This document shows, one piece after another, positions 20,521 through 29,472 of a DNA stretch of 64,000 nucleotides. The position numbers and the translations under genes were made by a program. Where the stretch lies: the NCBI GenBank assembly GCA_002162755.1, contig MAAS01000022.1, positions 52,240-116,239 on the forward strand, in the 5' to 3' direction. The notes below the pieces were generated by a model, which worked only from the letters and a program-made list of their open reading frames with translations, had not been told where the DNA came from and did no database searches. The stretch's first letter is position 1. Each line of letters starts with the position of its first letter. This DNA is from Gammaproteobacteria bacterium 50_400_T64 (GTDB taxonomy: Bacteria > Pseudomonadota > Gammaproteobacteria > Pseudomonadales > Porticoccaceae).

Positions 20521-21360
20521 ATGTCTAGCATCCTTCTCGACGGTAAATCACTTGCCCTGCAAAGCGAGTCAGAAATCAGCCAACGTGTCGACGCACTCAA
20601 AGCCCGCAACAATGGGCAGGCACCGATTTTGGCGACCATCTTGGTGGGTGGCGACCCCGCTTCCGCGACCTATGTACGGATGAAACAGAATGCCTGCAAG
20701 CGCGTGGGCATGGAGTCGATGGCCATCGAGCTGGGCGAAGAGACCACCACCGAAGAGCTACTGACACAAATCACTGCGCTCAATGACAACCCCAATTGCC
20801 ACGGCATTCTGCTGCAGCACCCGGTGCCACCTCAAATTGATGAACGCCTTTGCTTTGACCATATCGCCCTGAGCAAAGATGTTGACGGCGTTACCTGCCA
20901 GGGTTTTGGGCGCATGGCGATGTCAGAACCCGCCTACGGCTCCGCCACACCACAGGGCATTATGCGGCTGCTAGCAGCCTACGACATTCCACTGGCAGGC
21001 AAGGATGCGGTCGTGATTGGCCGCAGCCCCATCCTCGGCAAGCCGATGGCACTGATGTTGTTGAACAAGAATGCTACGGTAACGATTTGCCATTCCCAAA
21101 CCAAAAACTTGGCCGACATTGTGAGTCGTGCCGACATTATTGTCGGTGCTGTCGGCAAGCCCGAATTCATTAAAAGTGAGTGGGTTAAAGATGGCGCGGT
21201 AGTGATTGATGCGGGCTTCCATCCCGGTGGCATTGGTGATATTGACCTGAGCGGCCTTGATGCGCGTAGTAGCGCCTATACGCCTGTGCCCGGTGGCGTT
21301 GGCCCGATGACGATTAACACACTGATTTTACAAACACTGGAAGCCGCCGAGGCGCAGTAA
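20521..21360 (+). CDS. folD: bifunctional methylenetetrahydrofolate dehydrogenase/cyclohydrolase
   Basis: 279 aa cytoplasmic enzyme that converts 5,10-methylene-THF to 10-formyl-THF in one-carbon metabolism. It shows '[18 protein letters not shown]', 'GILLQHPVP', 'KDVDGVT' and the NADP-binding '[16 protein letters not shown]', ending in 'PGGVGPMTI'. Length is normal. GGAG stands seven bases before ATG. Divergent from the tRNA cluster. Confidence 0.97.
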   Translation: MSSILLDGKSLALQSESEISQRVDALKARNNGQAPILATILVGGDPASATYVRMKQNACKRVGMESMAIELGEETTTEELLTQITALNDNPNCHGILLQHPVPPQIDERLCFDHIALSKDVDGVTCQGFGRMAMSEPAYGSATPQGIMRLLAAYDIPLAGKDAVVIGRSPILGKPMALMLLNKNATVTICHSQTKNLADIVSRADIIVGAVGKPEFIKSEWVKDGAVVIDAGFHPGGIGDIDLSGLDARSSAYTPVPGGVGPMTINTLILQTLEAAEAQ

Positions 21361-21456
21361 CAACAGCGCTCCACTGACCAATTGTAAGCCGTGATTTAAT
21401 GCCCAACCTACGATATAAGCCGACTGCCCATTCAATGCAGTCATGGAGTTCAATCT

Positions 21457-22251
21457 TTGTTCAGCTACGTTGATTCTAAAATTCGGCAGCAATTAGTCGA
21501 CAAACATCAGTTGGTCGACCTTGATCGCAATGGCGTGGAAATTGTTGACGGCAAGGGGCAGCCCTACATTTCGATCCTGGGGCCTGTCACTATTCCCCGC
21601 ATTATTGCCGGTGAGGAGGTGCCCCTTGAGTGGTACCCCTTTGTGCGCCGCGTTGAACTCGCCCATGTTCAGGCCTCAGCCAATGATGTCGAGGGCGGTG
21701 GCGATGAAGCGCTACGGGAATTGCTACAAACCAATATGTCGGTCAACTCTGTATTCGCCCTGCCCGGCTTTCGCGACGAACCCAACCCACTGGTGCGCGT
21801 TCACTCCTGCTGTTTGACTGGCGATATTTTCGGCTCTCAACGCTGTGATTGTGGCCCGCAGTTAACCGCAGCCTTTGAGCAAATGCTGGAGGAAGGCAAC
21901 GGCGCGGTGGTTTATATGTCTGGCCACGAGGGTCGAGGCATCGGCCTGTGGGCAAAAGCCATCACCTATCTGCTGCAGGATGATGGGCAGGACACCTTCG
22001 AGGCTAATGTGAGCCTGGGCTTGCCGGAAGATTCCCGCGACTTTACCGATGCTGCCGTGGTGCTGCGTTATCTGTTGTCGCAACGCTCTATTCGCCTGCT
22101 ATCAAACAACCCCCACAAACGCGCTCACCTGGAACAGGGCGGGCAAGTCATCTCCGAGGCCGTGCCCCTGGTTTCCGGCATCTGCGCGCACAATGTACGC
22201 TATCTTCGCTCCAAGCGGAAAAAGGGCCATGTCTTACCCGACGAGATGTAA
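21457..22251 (+). CDS. ribA: GTP cyclohydrolase II (RibA family)
   Basis: 264 aa. The first step of riboflavin synthesis opens GTP to a diaminopyrimidine. The zinc-binding Cys pattern is present in 'CCLTGDIFGSQRCDCG' and the catalytic loop in 'SGHEGRGIGLW'. An N-terminal extension of about 60 residues precedes the core, so this belongs to a longer RibA-like subgroup and may be a paralog. The start is TTG with GGAG eight bases upstream. The glycerophosphodiesterase gene follows 11 bp later, suggesting an operon. Confidence 0.85.
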   Translation: MFSYVDSKIRQQLVDKHQLVDLDRNGVEIVDGKGQPYISILGPVTIPRIIAGEEVPLEWYPFVRRVELAHVQASANDVEGGGDEALRELLQTNMSVNSVFALPGFRDEPNPLVRVHSCCLTGDIFGSQRCDCGPQLTAAFEQMLEEGNGAVVYMSGHEGRGIGLWAKAITYLLQDDGQDTFEANVSLGLPEDSRDFTDAAVVLRYLLSQRSIRLLSNNPHKRAHLEQGGQVISEAVPLVSGICAHNVRYLRSKRKKGHVLPDEM

Positions 22252-22262
22252 AAGACCGAACC

Positions 22263-23027
22263 ATGAGCGATAAAGCCGATCCGGCTGACAGCTTATACAG
22301 CGACTATCGACAACGGCTTGTCGCCCATCGTGGCTACCAAAAGAAATATCCCGAAAACACGCTGCTTGCCTATCAGAAAGCCATCGAAGCTGGCGCTCTT
22401 TCGATAGAAACCGACATATTATTGAGTGCCGACAAACAAGCTGTGCTGTATCACGACCCGACACTAAAACGAGTTAGCGGCAGCAAGGGCCGAGTCGACG
22501 CACTAACACTCGCGGAATTAATTAACACACCGGCTTTCGAACCTCGACGACTTGGCCAGACCTACAATTCGCAATGCATCACTCCGCTCAACGAGCTCGT
22601 TAAACTCCTGCAAGCACATCCACACGTCACCGCTTATATTGAAGTCAAAAAAGAAGCCATCAAGTTTGCAGGGGCCCGCGAAACCTGCGCCGTTGTGAGT
22701 GAATGCCTGGCACCAGTTGCCAGCCAATGCTTTATTATTAGCTTCGATCACGACTTTATGGGCTTGGTGCGAGCAAAAGGCTGGGCTCGCTGCGGAGTGG
22801 TTATTAAGCGCTGGAAGGATCTACAGTCGGCAAAAATGAACACTATTAAACCCGATGCCGTCTTTATCAATTATCGAAAAATACCGGCGAAAGCCGAGCT
22901 CAACAAACTCGGGTTCGAGCTGGTGGTCTACGAAATCAACAGGCCAGCACTGGCCAGAAAATGGCTAGCACGGGGCGTCAGTAAGATTGAAAGTTTCGAC
23001 ATTGGCGGTCTTATTGAGTCTGAGTAG
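22263..23027 (+). CDS. glycerophosphodiester phosphodiesterase
   Basis: 254 aa TIM-barrel enzyme that releases glycerol-3-phosphate from glycerophosphodiesters. The active site 'VAHRGYQKKYPENTLLA' (HRG, then PENT) and 'IETDILLSADKQAVLYHDPTL' (E.D, then HD) is intact. There is no signal peptide, so it acts in the cytoplasm. The gene overlaps the convergent ATPase gene by 17 bp at the 3' end. Confidence 0.92.
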   Translation: MSDKADPADSLYSDYRQRLVAHRGYQKKYPENTLLAYQKAIEAGALSIETDILLSADKQAVLYHDPTLKRVSGSKGRVDALTLAELINTPAFEPRRLGQTYNSQCITPLNELVKLLQAHPHVTAYIEVKKEAIKFAGARETCAVVSECLAPVASQCFIISFDHDFMGLVRAKGWARCGVVIKRWKDLQSAKMNTIKPDAVFINYRKIPAKAELNKLGFELVVYEINRPALARKWLARGVSKIESFDIGGLIESE

Positions 23028-24564
23028 CGGGTTCCGCTGACCCAGCAGGTTCATCACCAGCCTGGTCAACACTAACCGGGGCAACATCAGAGGCCTTCGA
23101 GTCGGCTTCTAACCAATTTTGAACATTATCAATCTGAGGTTCTAGTGCTTTTGGTCGTAGAGTGAAAACAGCCGCAATTGATAAACCAATAATAAGCACC
23201 AAAGCAATAGCAATAATCGGCAGCCAGTTGGTGACCGCAGGTATCACCGCTTTCTTTGGTGAGTTGATCAGCACATCGCCAAGCTCACTGCCCCCCATCG
23301 GCGGAAGATCGACCCGCTCTGATACTGAGCCCTGCTTTTTTTCTACAATGGCAGGTTTTTCATTCTCTTGATCTGCCGATGAATCAGCCGCCTGCGCAGC
23401 TAGCCTCTCTTTAAGAACCTCTCTTTCAGCTCGACCCGGGGGCAGTATGACGTTATCGCGAATGCTGCGATCAGTTTCAGCCGCCGGCTCAAAAGGGTTG
23501 ATAACATCCTGCGCATCAGCTATCTCTTCAGCGGCCGATGCCTCCGTGCCAGCAGCTATTGAGTCGACGTCATGAGTAATCGATGATTCGCCGCCTTCCG
23601 CCTGGCTTTCAACCGGTTCAATTCCTGTCTCTCGCGATGCGCTCACCGACTCCGGGACGGAAGACGGTTTTGCCATAGCTACTTTCGGCGCCCAATCATC
23701 GTACTCATCAACCACATCAAAATTAATTTCCGATACGGTATCGGAGAAGGTTAGCTGCTCCTGCTGTAATTCATTAATAACAGTTCTAATATCCTCCACA
23801 CCCAGTTTGTGGCTACCCTCAACACTCCCGTGTAAAAAAAGCCGGCTGCAAGCCTGGTTGATTCGCCGAGGGATTCCAGCAGTAAAACGAAAAATAGCCG
23901 GATAAACTGCATTGCTGATTGCCGGATCACCCTGCCAACCCACTTGCTCCAAGCGATGGATAATATAAGCCTTAGTCTCGTCTTCTTTGAGCTGCTCTAA
24001 ATGACAAGCCGCCACAAGGCGCTGTTGCACTTGCTCCATTCCCGGTGATTGCACCAAAGTACGTAGCTCTTCTTGCCCGAGTAAGAAGATCTGCATCAAA
24101 GGCTGACTATTCAACTGCAAATTAGTCAGCAAACGAAGCTCCTCCATTGCCGACTGCGATAAGTCCTGAGCTTCATCGATAATTAACAAAGCGCGACGAC
24201 CGTCATTATGATTAGACATTAACAACTTATCCAAACGCTGCAATATCGTTGCTTTGTCCAGGTTTTCCGTCTGCATACCGAAAGAATGAGCGACCATACG
24301 CAGTAAATCAGAAGCCTCGAGCTGGGTACTTACCAGCTTTGCGACTTTGGCACCAGAGGATGAAAGCGTATCCACCAGATCATTCACCAGCGTCGACTTA
24401 CCTGTGCCCGGCCTGCCAGTGACCATAACAAAGCCTTCAGCCCGCTCAAAAGCATACTGCATATAGGCCTTCGCCTTCGCATAACTTTTATGATTAAAGC
24501 AAAAACGATGATCGGGGCTTAAGCGAAAAGGCTCGGCTTTTAGCTGATAAAAACGATCGTACAT
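23011..24564 (-). CDS. PEP-CTERM/exosortase-locus ExeA-type ATPase with membrane anchor
   Basis: 517 aa. Residues 1 to about 270 are an AAA ATPase of the ExeA/secretion-ATPase type often found in XrtA loci. It starts 'MYDRFYQLKAEPFRLSPD', has Walker A 'GRPGTGKST', Walker B 'LLIIDEAQDL' and sensor-type 'GIPRRINQACSRL'. Residues about 290-430 are an acidic low-complexity linker. A single transmembrane helix lies near residues 440-470 ('NWLPIIAIALVLIIGLSIAA'), followed by a short tail that would be periplasmic. It probably energises assembly or export of the extracellular polysaccharide or protein matrix. It is separated by about 210 bp from the next cassette. Confidence 0.85.
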   Translation of the reverse strand: MYDRFYQLKAEPFRLSPDHRFCFNHKSYAKAKAYMQYAFERAEGFVMVTGRPGTGKSTLVNDLVDTLSSSGAKVAKLVSTQLEASDLLRMVAHSFGMQTENLDKATILQRLDKLLMSNHNDGRRALLIIDEAQDLSQSAMEELRLLTNLQLNSQPLMQIFLLGQEELRTLVQSPGMEQVQQRLVAACHLEQLKEDETKAYIIHRLEQVGWQGDPAISNAVYPAIFRFTAGIPRRINQACSRLFLHGSVEGSHKLGVEDIRTVINELQQEQLTFSDTVSEINFDVVDEYDDWAPKVAMAKPSSVPESVSASRETGIEPVESQAEGGESSITHDVDSIAAGTEASAAEEIADAQDVINPFEPAAETDRSIRDNVILPPGRAEREVLKERLAAQAADSSADQENEKPAIVEKKQGSVSERVDLPPMGGSELGDVLINSPKKAVIPAVTNWLPIIAIALVLIIGLSIAAVFTLRPKALEPQIDNVQNWLEADSKASDVAPVSVDQAGDEPAGSAEPATQTQ

Positions 24565-24772
24565 TGACTTTGTCTCTTCCTTAAATTGATATTACGGCTG
24601 TTCAAATAGCAAAAAAATGACCCTCTCTGCCTCGAACGCCTACTCGTCAACCTTAGCATCCCTGGGTCGACATCTTTATCAGCAAGCACTCAATCGAGAA
24701 CTTGCTCGTCTAACTTTCTATAACTTGTGGACTAATCGTATTTGGATGGAAAACGGAACAAGACATTATTCG

Positions 24773-25864
24773 TCAAACTGACGCGTTACGTTTCTTCCAG
24801 CGTTTGTAGCCTTTTCGCGCCAAATGTTGCGCCAACTGTAAGGGCGGCATTTTAAGCCAGTGGGAACGAACGAACAACATCCATCGCGCCAGGCCAGTCC
24901 AGCGATCGGTACACGTTATATGATCCGGAAGCAGAGCCCGATAAAATAAGAAATCCATCCATTTTTCCACCAAAGAGCCAGGAGAGCCCTGTTTTGATGC
25001 TGTCAAAAATTTTGCAGGAACCGGTGTTTTTAACAAGGCATGGGTGTAACGCAAAGCATAAAAAAGTGGGCGCTGTAGATTCAATTCAACTGAACGCGCC
25101 AACAAACCAGCCCAAAAGTCGTCATTGACCGAAAGGTCGCGTAAGAGAAGATCTAAATCTGACAAATCACGCAGCCCATTTTCCAGTTCGCCGTCGCAAA
25201 ACAAATGTACAGCACTGTGCAAAACCAGATCTTTATTATCGGGTATATACAGCACCTTATATTTATCGACTTTATGCGCACTTTTCCAGATTTTCTCAAT
25301 ATCAGACTTGATACGCGCGGTCGGTGGAATAATGGCGTGGTGTACGTCCAGCGTGGTGCCCCGCTTCATATGCTGTAGCGGGGGAAGCTCATGCATCCAT
25401 GTGCGGTAATAACGCTGATCATAAGAATCAAAATTTGTACACATCCAACCCTTACGAATCAATAGCTGTTCTGTTTTTTCGAGAAACTCTCGAGGGACTA
25501 AAATATCCACATCGGAAAAAACACGGCCCTTTGCCGCCACGGTCTGGCCGACAACATAAGCCCCGCCTTTTAGTAGGCAAAACGGAATATCATCGGCCAA
25601 CAACGTCAATTCAATTTGCTTCGCCTCCCATTTAACTGAGCGATGATTTGCCTCTGCAACTGCCTGAGCACTTTGCAAATGGTTTTGCATTCTTTGGGGC
25701 AAGCGCGATGTTAAATTTTTATCATCACATAAGGCGGCCACCCGGCTAAGTAAATTTGCACTGCGGGCCTGTCGCAATAGAAGCTCGCAGGCTGGGGAGT
25801 CAGCCACCCGCTCCGCTTCAATTGTGCCTGACAGAAACTGCACTAATATCGATTCTGGCGGCAT
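24773..25864 (-). CDS. nucleotidyltransferase family protein (NTP_transf_5 type) of the HPr-rel-A cassette
   Basis: 363 aa. The nucleotidyltransferase core shows the paired Asp in 'GRVFSDVDILVPREFLEK' and a later Asp/His in 'TTLDVHHAIIPP', consistent with PF14907-like proteins. Cytoplasmic; no signal peptide. The C-terminus is basic. It is the last gene of an operon with the HprK-like kinase (TAATG stop-start overlap) and the PqqD-like gene. In other genomes these three families travel together next to exosortase genes. It may transfer a nucleotide onto a protein or small molecule in that system. Confidence 0.8.
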   Translation of the reverse strand: MPPESILVQFLSGTIEAERVADSPACELLLRQARSANLLSRVAALCDDKNLTSRLPQRMQNHLQSAQAVAEANHRSVKWEAKQIELTLLADDIPFCLLKGGAYVVGQTVAAKGRVFSDVDILVPREFLEKTEQLLIRKGWMCTNFDSYDQRYYRTWMHELPPLQHMKRGTTLDVHHAIIPPTARIKSDIEKIWKSAHKVDKYKVLYIPDNKDLVLHSAVHLFCDGELENGLRDLSDLDLLLRDLSVNDDFWAGLLARSVELNLQRPLFYALRYTHALLKTPVPAKFLTASKQGSPGSLVEKWMDFLFYRALLPDHITCTDRWTGLARWMLFVRSHWLKMPPLQLAQHLARKGYKRWKKRNASV

Positions 25865-26766
25865 TAGATCAGCGATTCCAATGTTTCTTTGGCTTCGTCT
25901 AAAGACTGATAGCTAAACTCGTAGCAGGCACACTTTGAAACCAACTCACCCAGTACCTCAAAGCCCTGTAAACCCAGCACGCTGTAGTTAAAGCTATTTT
26001 CAGCGACTTTCATTAAAGCACTGGCTTGCGTTAACGGAATCAGGTTTGGTTCTGCGCCAGCTGTATATTTTGGGAAAATAATCAAGCCAGGGGTTCCCGG
26101 CTTTTCACTTTGCTCAACACTCGACTGCGGGGGGCGCATATGGCTAACGGTGCCTTTGGCCGTATCCATCACCACATCACCCATCACGGCATCGAATGAA
26201 TAGTGCTGGATAATATCGATAGATTGATTTTTGAGGCTCACCGGGCGAGGAACAGGGAAGATTTCACCCGTCTGCGTAGAGACAAGGGCCATCTCATCAG
26301 ACAACAAGCGCCAACCCTTGCACACCAACGCTGCACAGAGCGTACTTTTACCGCTGCCCGGCGTACCGGGTAATATACAAACCACCCCGTTTCGCTCGAT
26401 AACAGCGGCATGAATAATTAAATACTGGTGGGCATTATTGGCAATACACCAATTCAAACCCCACTCAAACATAGCGAATGCCTGTATCTGTGGTAAGGGT
26501 TTAAAGGGGAAAAAGCCGTCGAACGAGAAGTTGACCTGAGGCCGAAACCAACGACGCAGCCCCGATGGGGAATTGAGGGAAACACGAAAGTCAATAAAGT
26601 CCGCGTCGCCCGTCAGCGTGAAGGCACCGTATAATTGCTCAAGGCCATCGCCAACAACGCCAATAGAGGAGGTAAGACTGGTATTGAAAGGGCCAATGTT
26701 TAAGCCTAAACCTTCCTCTTTTAGACGCCTGCGCAGCTCTGACCGAGTGAGGGAAGAAAGTTTCAA
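25864..26766 (-). CDS. HprK-related kinase A (HPr-rel-A system)
   Basis: 300 aa. Walker A 'LPGTPGSGKSTLCAALV' lies near residues 130-150, followed by 'WRLLSDEMALV', as in HPr kinase/phosphatase. The sequence lacks the HprK N-terminal regulatory domain. It could phosphorylate a serine on a small protein or peptide. Start codon overlaps the PqqD-like stop (ATGA), and its stop overlaps the nucleotidyltransferase start. The name follows the HprK-rel-A family, assigned from memory of its P-loop and context. Confidence 0.8.
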   Translation of the reverse strand: MKLSSLTRSELRRRLKEEGLGLNIGPFNTSLTSSIGVVGDGLEQLYGAFTLTGDADFIDFRVSLNSPSGLRRWFRPQVNFSFDGFFPFKPLPQIQAFAMFEWGLNWCIANNAHQYLIIHAAVIERNGVVCILPGTPGSGKSTLCAALVCKGWRLLSDEMALVSTQTGEIFPVPRPVSLKNQSIDIIQHYSFDAVMGDVVMDTAKGTVSHMRPPQSSVEQSEKPGTPGLIIFPKYTAGAEPNLIPLTQASALMKVAENSFNYSVLGLQGFEVLGELVSKCACYEFSYQSLDEAKETLESLI

Positions 26767-27053
26767 CTATCTGATTCGTTCTTAATAGCTTCTATCAAAC
26801 CCAGCTCTGCCAGATTCGATAATAATGCCTGAATATATTGAGAAGCCCCATCATCAAATACGTGCTCAAACGCCACTGACAAGTCTTTAACTGATATTGG
26901 CTTTTCATTAATACGCTGTAGAATGCTCGCGTCGACTTTATTTATTAAATGTGTATCACCCGACTCCGTGTGATACACCGCACATTGCTCCCCCCAGCAG
27001 CGGGAATGCACAATACCAGGGACGCAAAAATAGTGTAACGAATCAGCTACCAT
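26763..27053 (-). CDS. PqqD-like peptide chaperone of the HPr-rel-A system
   Basis: 96 aa. The PqqD/RRE fold is suggested by 'CAVYHTESGDTHLINKVDASILQRI', a helix 'SVKDLSVAFEHVF', then 'QYIQALLSNLAELGLIEAI'. Proteins of this fold bind the leader of a peptide precursor and present it to modifying enzymes. It overlaps the kinase gene by 4 bp and follows the exported-protein gene by 99 bp, which makes that protein a candidate client. Confidence 0.78.
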   Translation of the reverse strand: MVADSLHYFCVPGIVHSRCWGEQCAVYHTESGDTHLINKVDASILQRINEKPISVKDLSVAFEHVFDDGASQYIQALLSNLAELGLIEAIKNESDS

Positions 27054-27152
27054 ACAAGTGTAAATAACACCTCAACTAAAACCTAATCTTCCGAATTGTG
27101 TTTTTAGTTTACTATTTCAAGAAACCACTAGCATTCACTACAGAAAACAAGT

Positions 27153-27731
27153 CTAAGTCCAAGTCGAATCTAGAAATTCATTTAACGAAGCAAACCCTGA
27201 GGGTTTGGAAATAGATCCGCCCCAAAGCCCTAGAACCTGTGTTTTTGTTAGCACATAGTTGTATCCTGGCAAACTCGCATTTAAGAGCGCAGCAATGAAA
27301 TGCCATTGCTCGGCCCCGCTATCATCACACAGTATTTCTCGCATAGGACGAGAATCAGCTCCACCAAAACCGGTCGAAGCGTCATTAAAGGGCGTTCCAC
27401 CAGAATAAAGAGAACAGGGCTCCCCTGATCCTGAAGGAGGTAGGCCATCAGAGTAAGCAAAACCAGCTGTAGACCATGCTGCAATAGTCAACATGCCATT
27501 AATTGTCCCTCCCACCTCCTTCCACGCCCCAGGGCTCCAGCCTAAGGAACAACTACCGTCCTGATGAGATGCATTACCAGACATCATCTGCGACAAACAT
27601 TGCGCACCAAATACAGGCTTACTGGCCAGAGTCATTATCACTGGTGCAGCCATGCCCACTTTTGCTAACTTTCGTCGCCCCAGGTCAATATTTTGATCGA
27701 GGTCTTGCTTGTCGTTGTTTTGTTCGCTCAT
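27153..27731 (-). CDS. exported protein with twin-arginine-type leader, PrsR/sigma-54-controlled
   Basis: 192 aa. An N-terminal hydrophilic stretch rich in Asp/Gln is followed by 'LGRRKLAKVG' and a hydrophobic helix, with a predicted cleavage near 'VFGA' (residue 43): a Tat-like signal peptide. The mature part begins with Cys residues (C45, C61) and carries 'WSPGAWK', close to the 'SPGYWK' motif of a family of secreted proteins, and 'HFIAALLNASLPGYNY', which also fits that family. No PEP-CTERM tail. It is first in the PqqD-like/kinase/nucleotidyltransferase operon and has its own sigma-54 promoter and enhancer element. Function unknown; it may be the substrate of the cassette. Confidence 0.7.
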   Translation of the reverse strand: MSEQNNDKQDLDQNIDLGRRKLAKVGMAAPVIMTLASKPVFGAQCLSQMMSGNASHQDGSCSLGWSPGAWKEVGGTINGMLTIAAWSTAGFAYSDGLPPSGSGEPCSLYSGGTPFNDASTGFGGADSRPMREILCDDSGAEQWHFIAALLNASLPGYNYVLTKTQVLGLWGGSISKPSGFASLNEFLDSTWT

Positions 27732-27790
27732 CTTAGAATCTCTCTTTTCCCTATTCGACAGTCATTTCATAGTCTCTCTATGCATACCAA

Positions 27791-27805
27791 GCAAAAATCG
27801 CACCA
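27791..27805 (-). promoter_or_regulatory. sigma-54 promoter of the exported-protein/HPr-rel-A operon
   Basis: The minus strand reads TGGTGCGATTTTTGC: the -24 GG and -12 GC are exactly 11 bases apart, and the -12 box TTGC is perfect. Two mismatches in the -24 box. It lies about 60 bp upstream of the ATG at 27731. Confidence 0.6.
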
Positions 27806-27867
27806 TAAATAATAGCGCTTTATAAACAAAGGCTTAGTAAAAGCAAAGACTTAAACCCCAGGCAATA

Positions 27868-27884
27868 TGTAAAAAAAACTGACA
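27868..27884 (+). promoter_or_regulatory. PEP-CTERM box (putative PrsR site), copy 1
   Basis: TGTAAAAAAAACTGACA, 17 bases, identical in layout to the copies at 47886 and 48099. It lies 63 bp upstream of the sigma-54 promoter, a normal distance for an enhancer of a sigma-54 activator. Confidence 0.75.
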
Positions 27885-27959
27885 CTTAACTAGCATCGAC
27901 TTTAAGATCGAGCCCCACCCATTTCATCGACAGCTAGGCATAGGGCATACCACCCTGCG

Positions 27960-29273
27960 CTATAAACGCCACAAGGTAATACCCTGGTCATAACAGGCTT
28001 GTCGATCGAGCACTGATTTGATATCCATTAGCAGGGTACTTTCACCCATCATATTTTTAATGTCGGCAAGTGGCGACTCCCGATAAAACTGATGGGCGAC
28101 GGCCAGCACCACAGCATCGGCTTCAGACAATTGATCCCACGCCACCAGCTCAACACCGTACTCATCAAGCGCCTCATCGCGATCCGCCAGAGGGTCATGA
28201 ACAGACACGTCACAGCAATAAGTTTCCAGCTCACGAACAATATCGATAACTCTGGAATTCCTGAGATCGGGACAATCTTCTTTAAAAGTCAGACCCAATA
28301 CAATAACTTTCGCACCGTTCACTTTACGGTTATTTTTGATCAAGCCTTTAACCGTTTGCTCAGCAATGTATTTACCCATGCCATCATTAATTTGGCGACC
28401 CGCGAGAATAACCTGAGGGTGATGCCCCGCCGCTTCTGCTTTATAGGTCAGGTAATAGGGATCGACGCCAATACAGTGCCCGCCAACCAGCCCCGGGCGA
28501 AAGGGCAGGAAGTTCCATTTACTGCCGGCGGCTTCAAGAACGTCGAGAGTATCGATGTCAAGCTTATGAAAGATCAACGAAAGCTCATTCATCAGCGCAA
28601 TGTTCAAGTCACGCTGAGTATTTTCAATCACTTTGGCAGCCTCGCCCACTTTAATACTGGCCGCCCTATGCACGCCGGCATCGACTACGCGCTCATAAAG
28701 GCTAGCAATGCGATCGAGCGTTTGCGGGGTATCGCCGGCAACGACTTTGACGATAGTTTCCAGACGGTGAATTTTATCACCCGGATTAATTCGTTCGGGC
28801 GAGTAGCCAACGAAAAAACCCTGCTTAGCAGGTTTTTCTTCAACACCAGGCCCGCCAAGCCAGGGTAGACCTGATTGCTGTTCAAGAATGGGAATGCAGA
28901 CTTCTTCCGTGCAACCTGGGTAAACAGTGGATTCAAAAACCACAATTGTCCCAGGAGAAAGATTAGCGCCCACAGTGCGAGAGGCCCCCTCTAACGGACC
29001 TAAGTCGGGCCGTCTCGCTTCATCTATCGGGGTTGGCACCGCAACGATAATGGCCTCTGCCTCTGCGAGGCGTGCGGGGTCGCTGGTAAACTCCAGCTGA
29101 TTGGCCGCTGTTAATTCTGCTTCACTCACTTCGCCGCTAGGGTCTATACCTTTGCGATAGTTTTCGAGCTTGCGCTGATCGAGATCAAAACCAATCGTCG
29201 CCACTTGTTTGCCAAAGGCAACGGCTAGCGGCAAGCCAACATAACCTAATCCAACCACTGCAATTTTTTTCAT
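27960..29273 (-). CDS. nucleotide sugar dehydrogenase (TviB/WbpO-like)
   Basis: 437 aa. UDP-sugar 6-dehydrogenase, NAD-dependent; produces a UDP-hexuronate for polysaccharide synthesis. Seen: Rossmann 'VVGLGYVGLPLA', 'FESTVYPGCTEE', catalytic Cys in 'GGHCIGVDPYYL' and the C-terminal 'VIVLGLTFKEDCPDLRNS'. The middle region resembles UDP-GlcNAc/GalNAc dehydrogenases (TviB/WbpO) rather than UDP-glucose dehydrogenase. The second of two adjacent ATGs is preferred because AGGAG then has a usual spacing. Divergent from prsK. Confidence 0.9.
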   Translation of the reverse strand: MKKIAVVGLGYVGLPLAVAFGKQVATIGFDLDQRKLENYRKGIDPSGEVSEAELTAANQLEFTSDPARLAEAEAIIVAVPTPIDEARRPDLGPLEGASRTVGANLSPGTIVVFESTVYPGCTEEVCIPILEQQSGLPWLGGPGVEEKPAKQGFFVGYSPERINPGDKIHRLETIVKVVAGDTPQTLDRIASLYERVVDAGVHRAASIKVGEAAKVIENTQRDLNIALMNELSLIFHKLDIDTLDVLEAAGSKWNFLPFRPGLVGGHCIGVDPYYLTYKAEAAGHHPQVILAGRQINDGMGKYIAEQTVKGLIKNNRKVNGAKVIVLGLTFKEDCPDLRNSRVIDIVRELETYCCDVSVHDPLADRDEALDEYGVELVAWDQLSEADAVVLAVAHQFYRESPLADIKNMMGESTLLMDIKSVLDRQACYDQGITLWRL

Positions 29274-29472
29274 CATCTCTCCTGAGTTCAAATGCCAATC
29301 TTCCCTTTTATCTACCAGAACCTATCCAACGGAATTATAACGACTCTCAATGATTCCTAACACCAGAAAATGGGTAGAAGGTGTAATAAAGATGCCAAGA
29401 ATCGAAGGCTGCCAACTTGTACTCAGTATCAAGACTGTTAAGCTCGCATTGTATTTTTTGAGCTGAAAGGAT

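Noticed and set aside
28092..28868. 258-codon frame opposite the nucleotide sugar dehydrogenase
   Set aside because: Antisense shadow of a gene with clear motifs; no family features.
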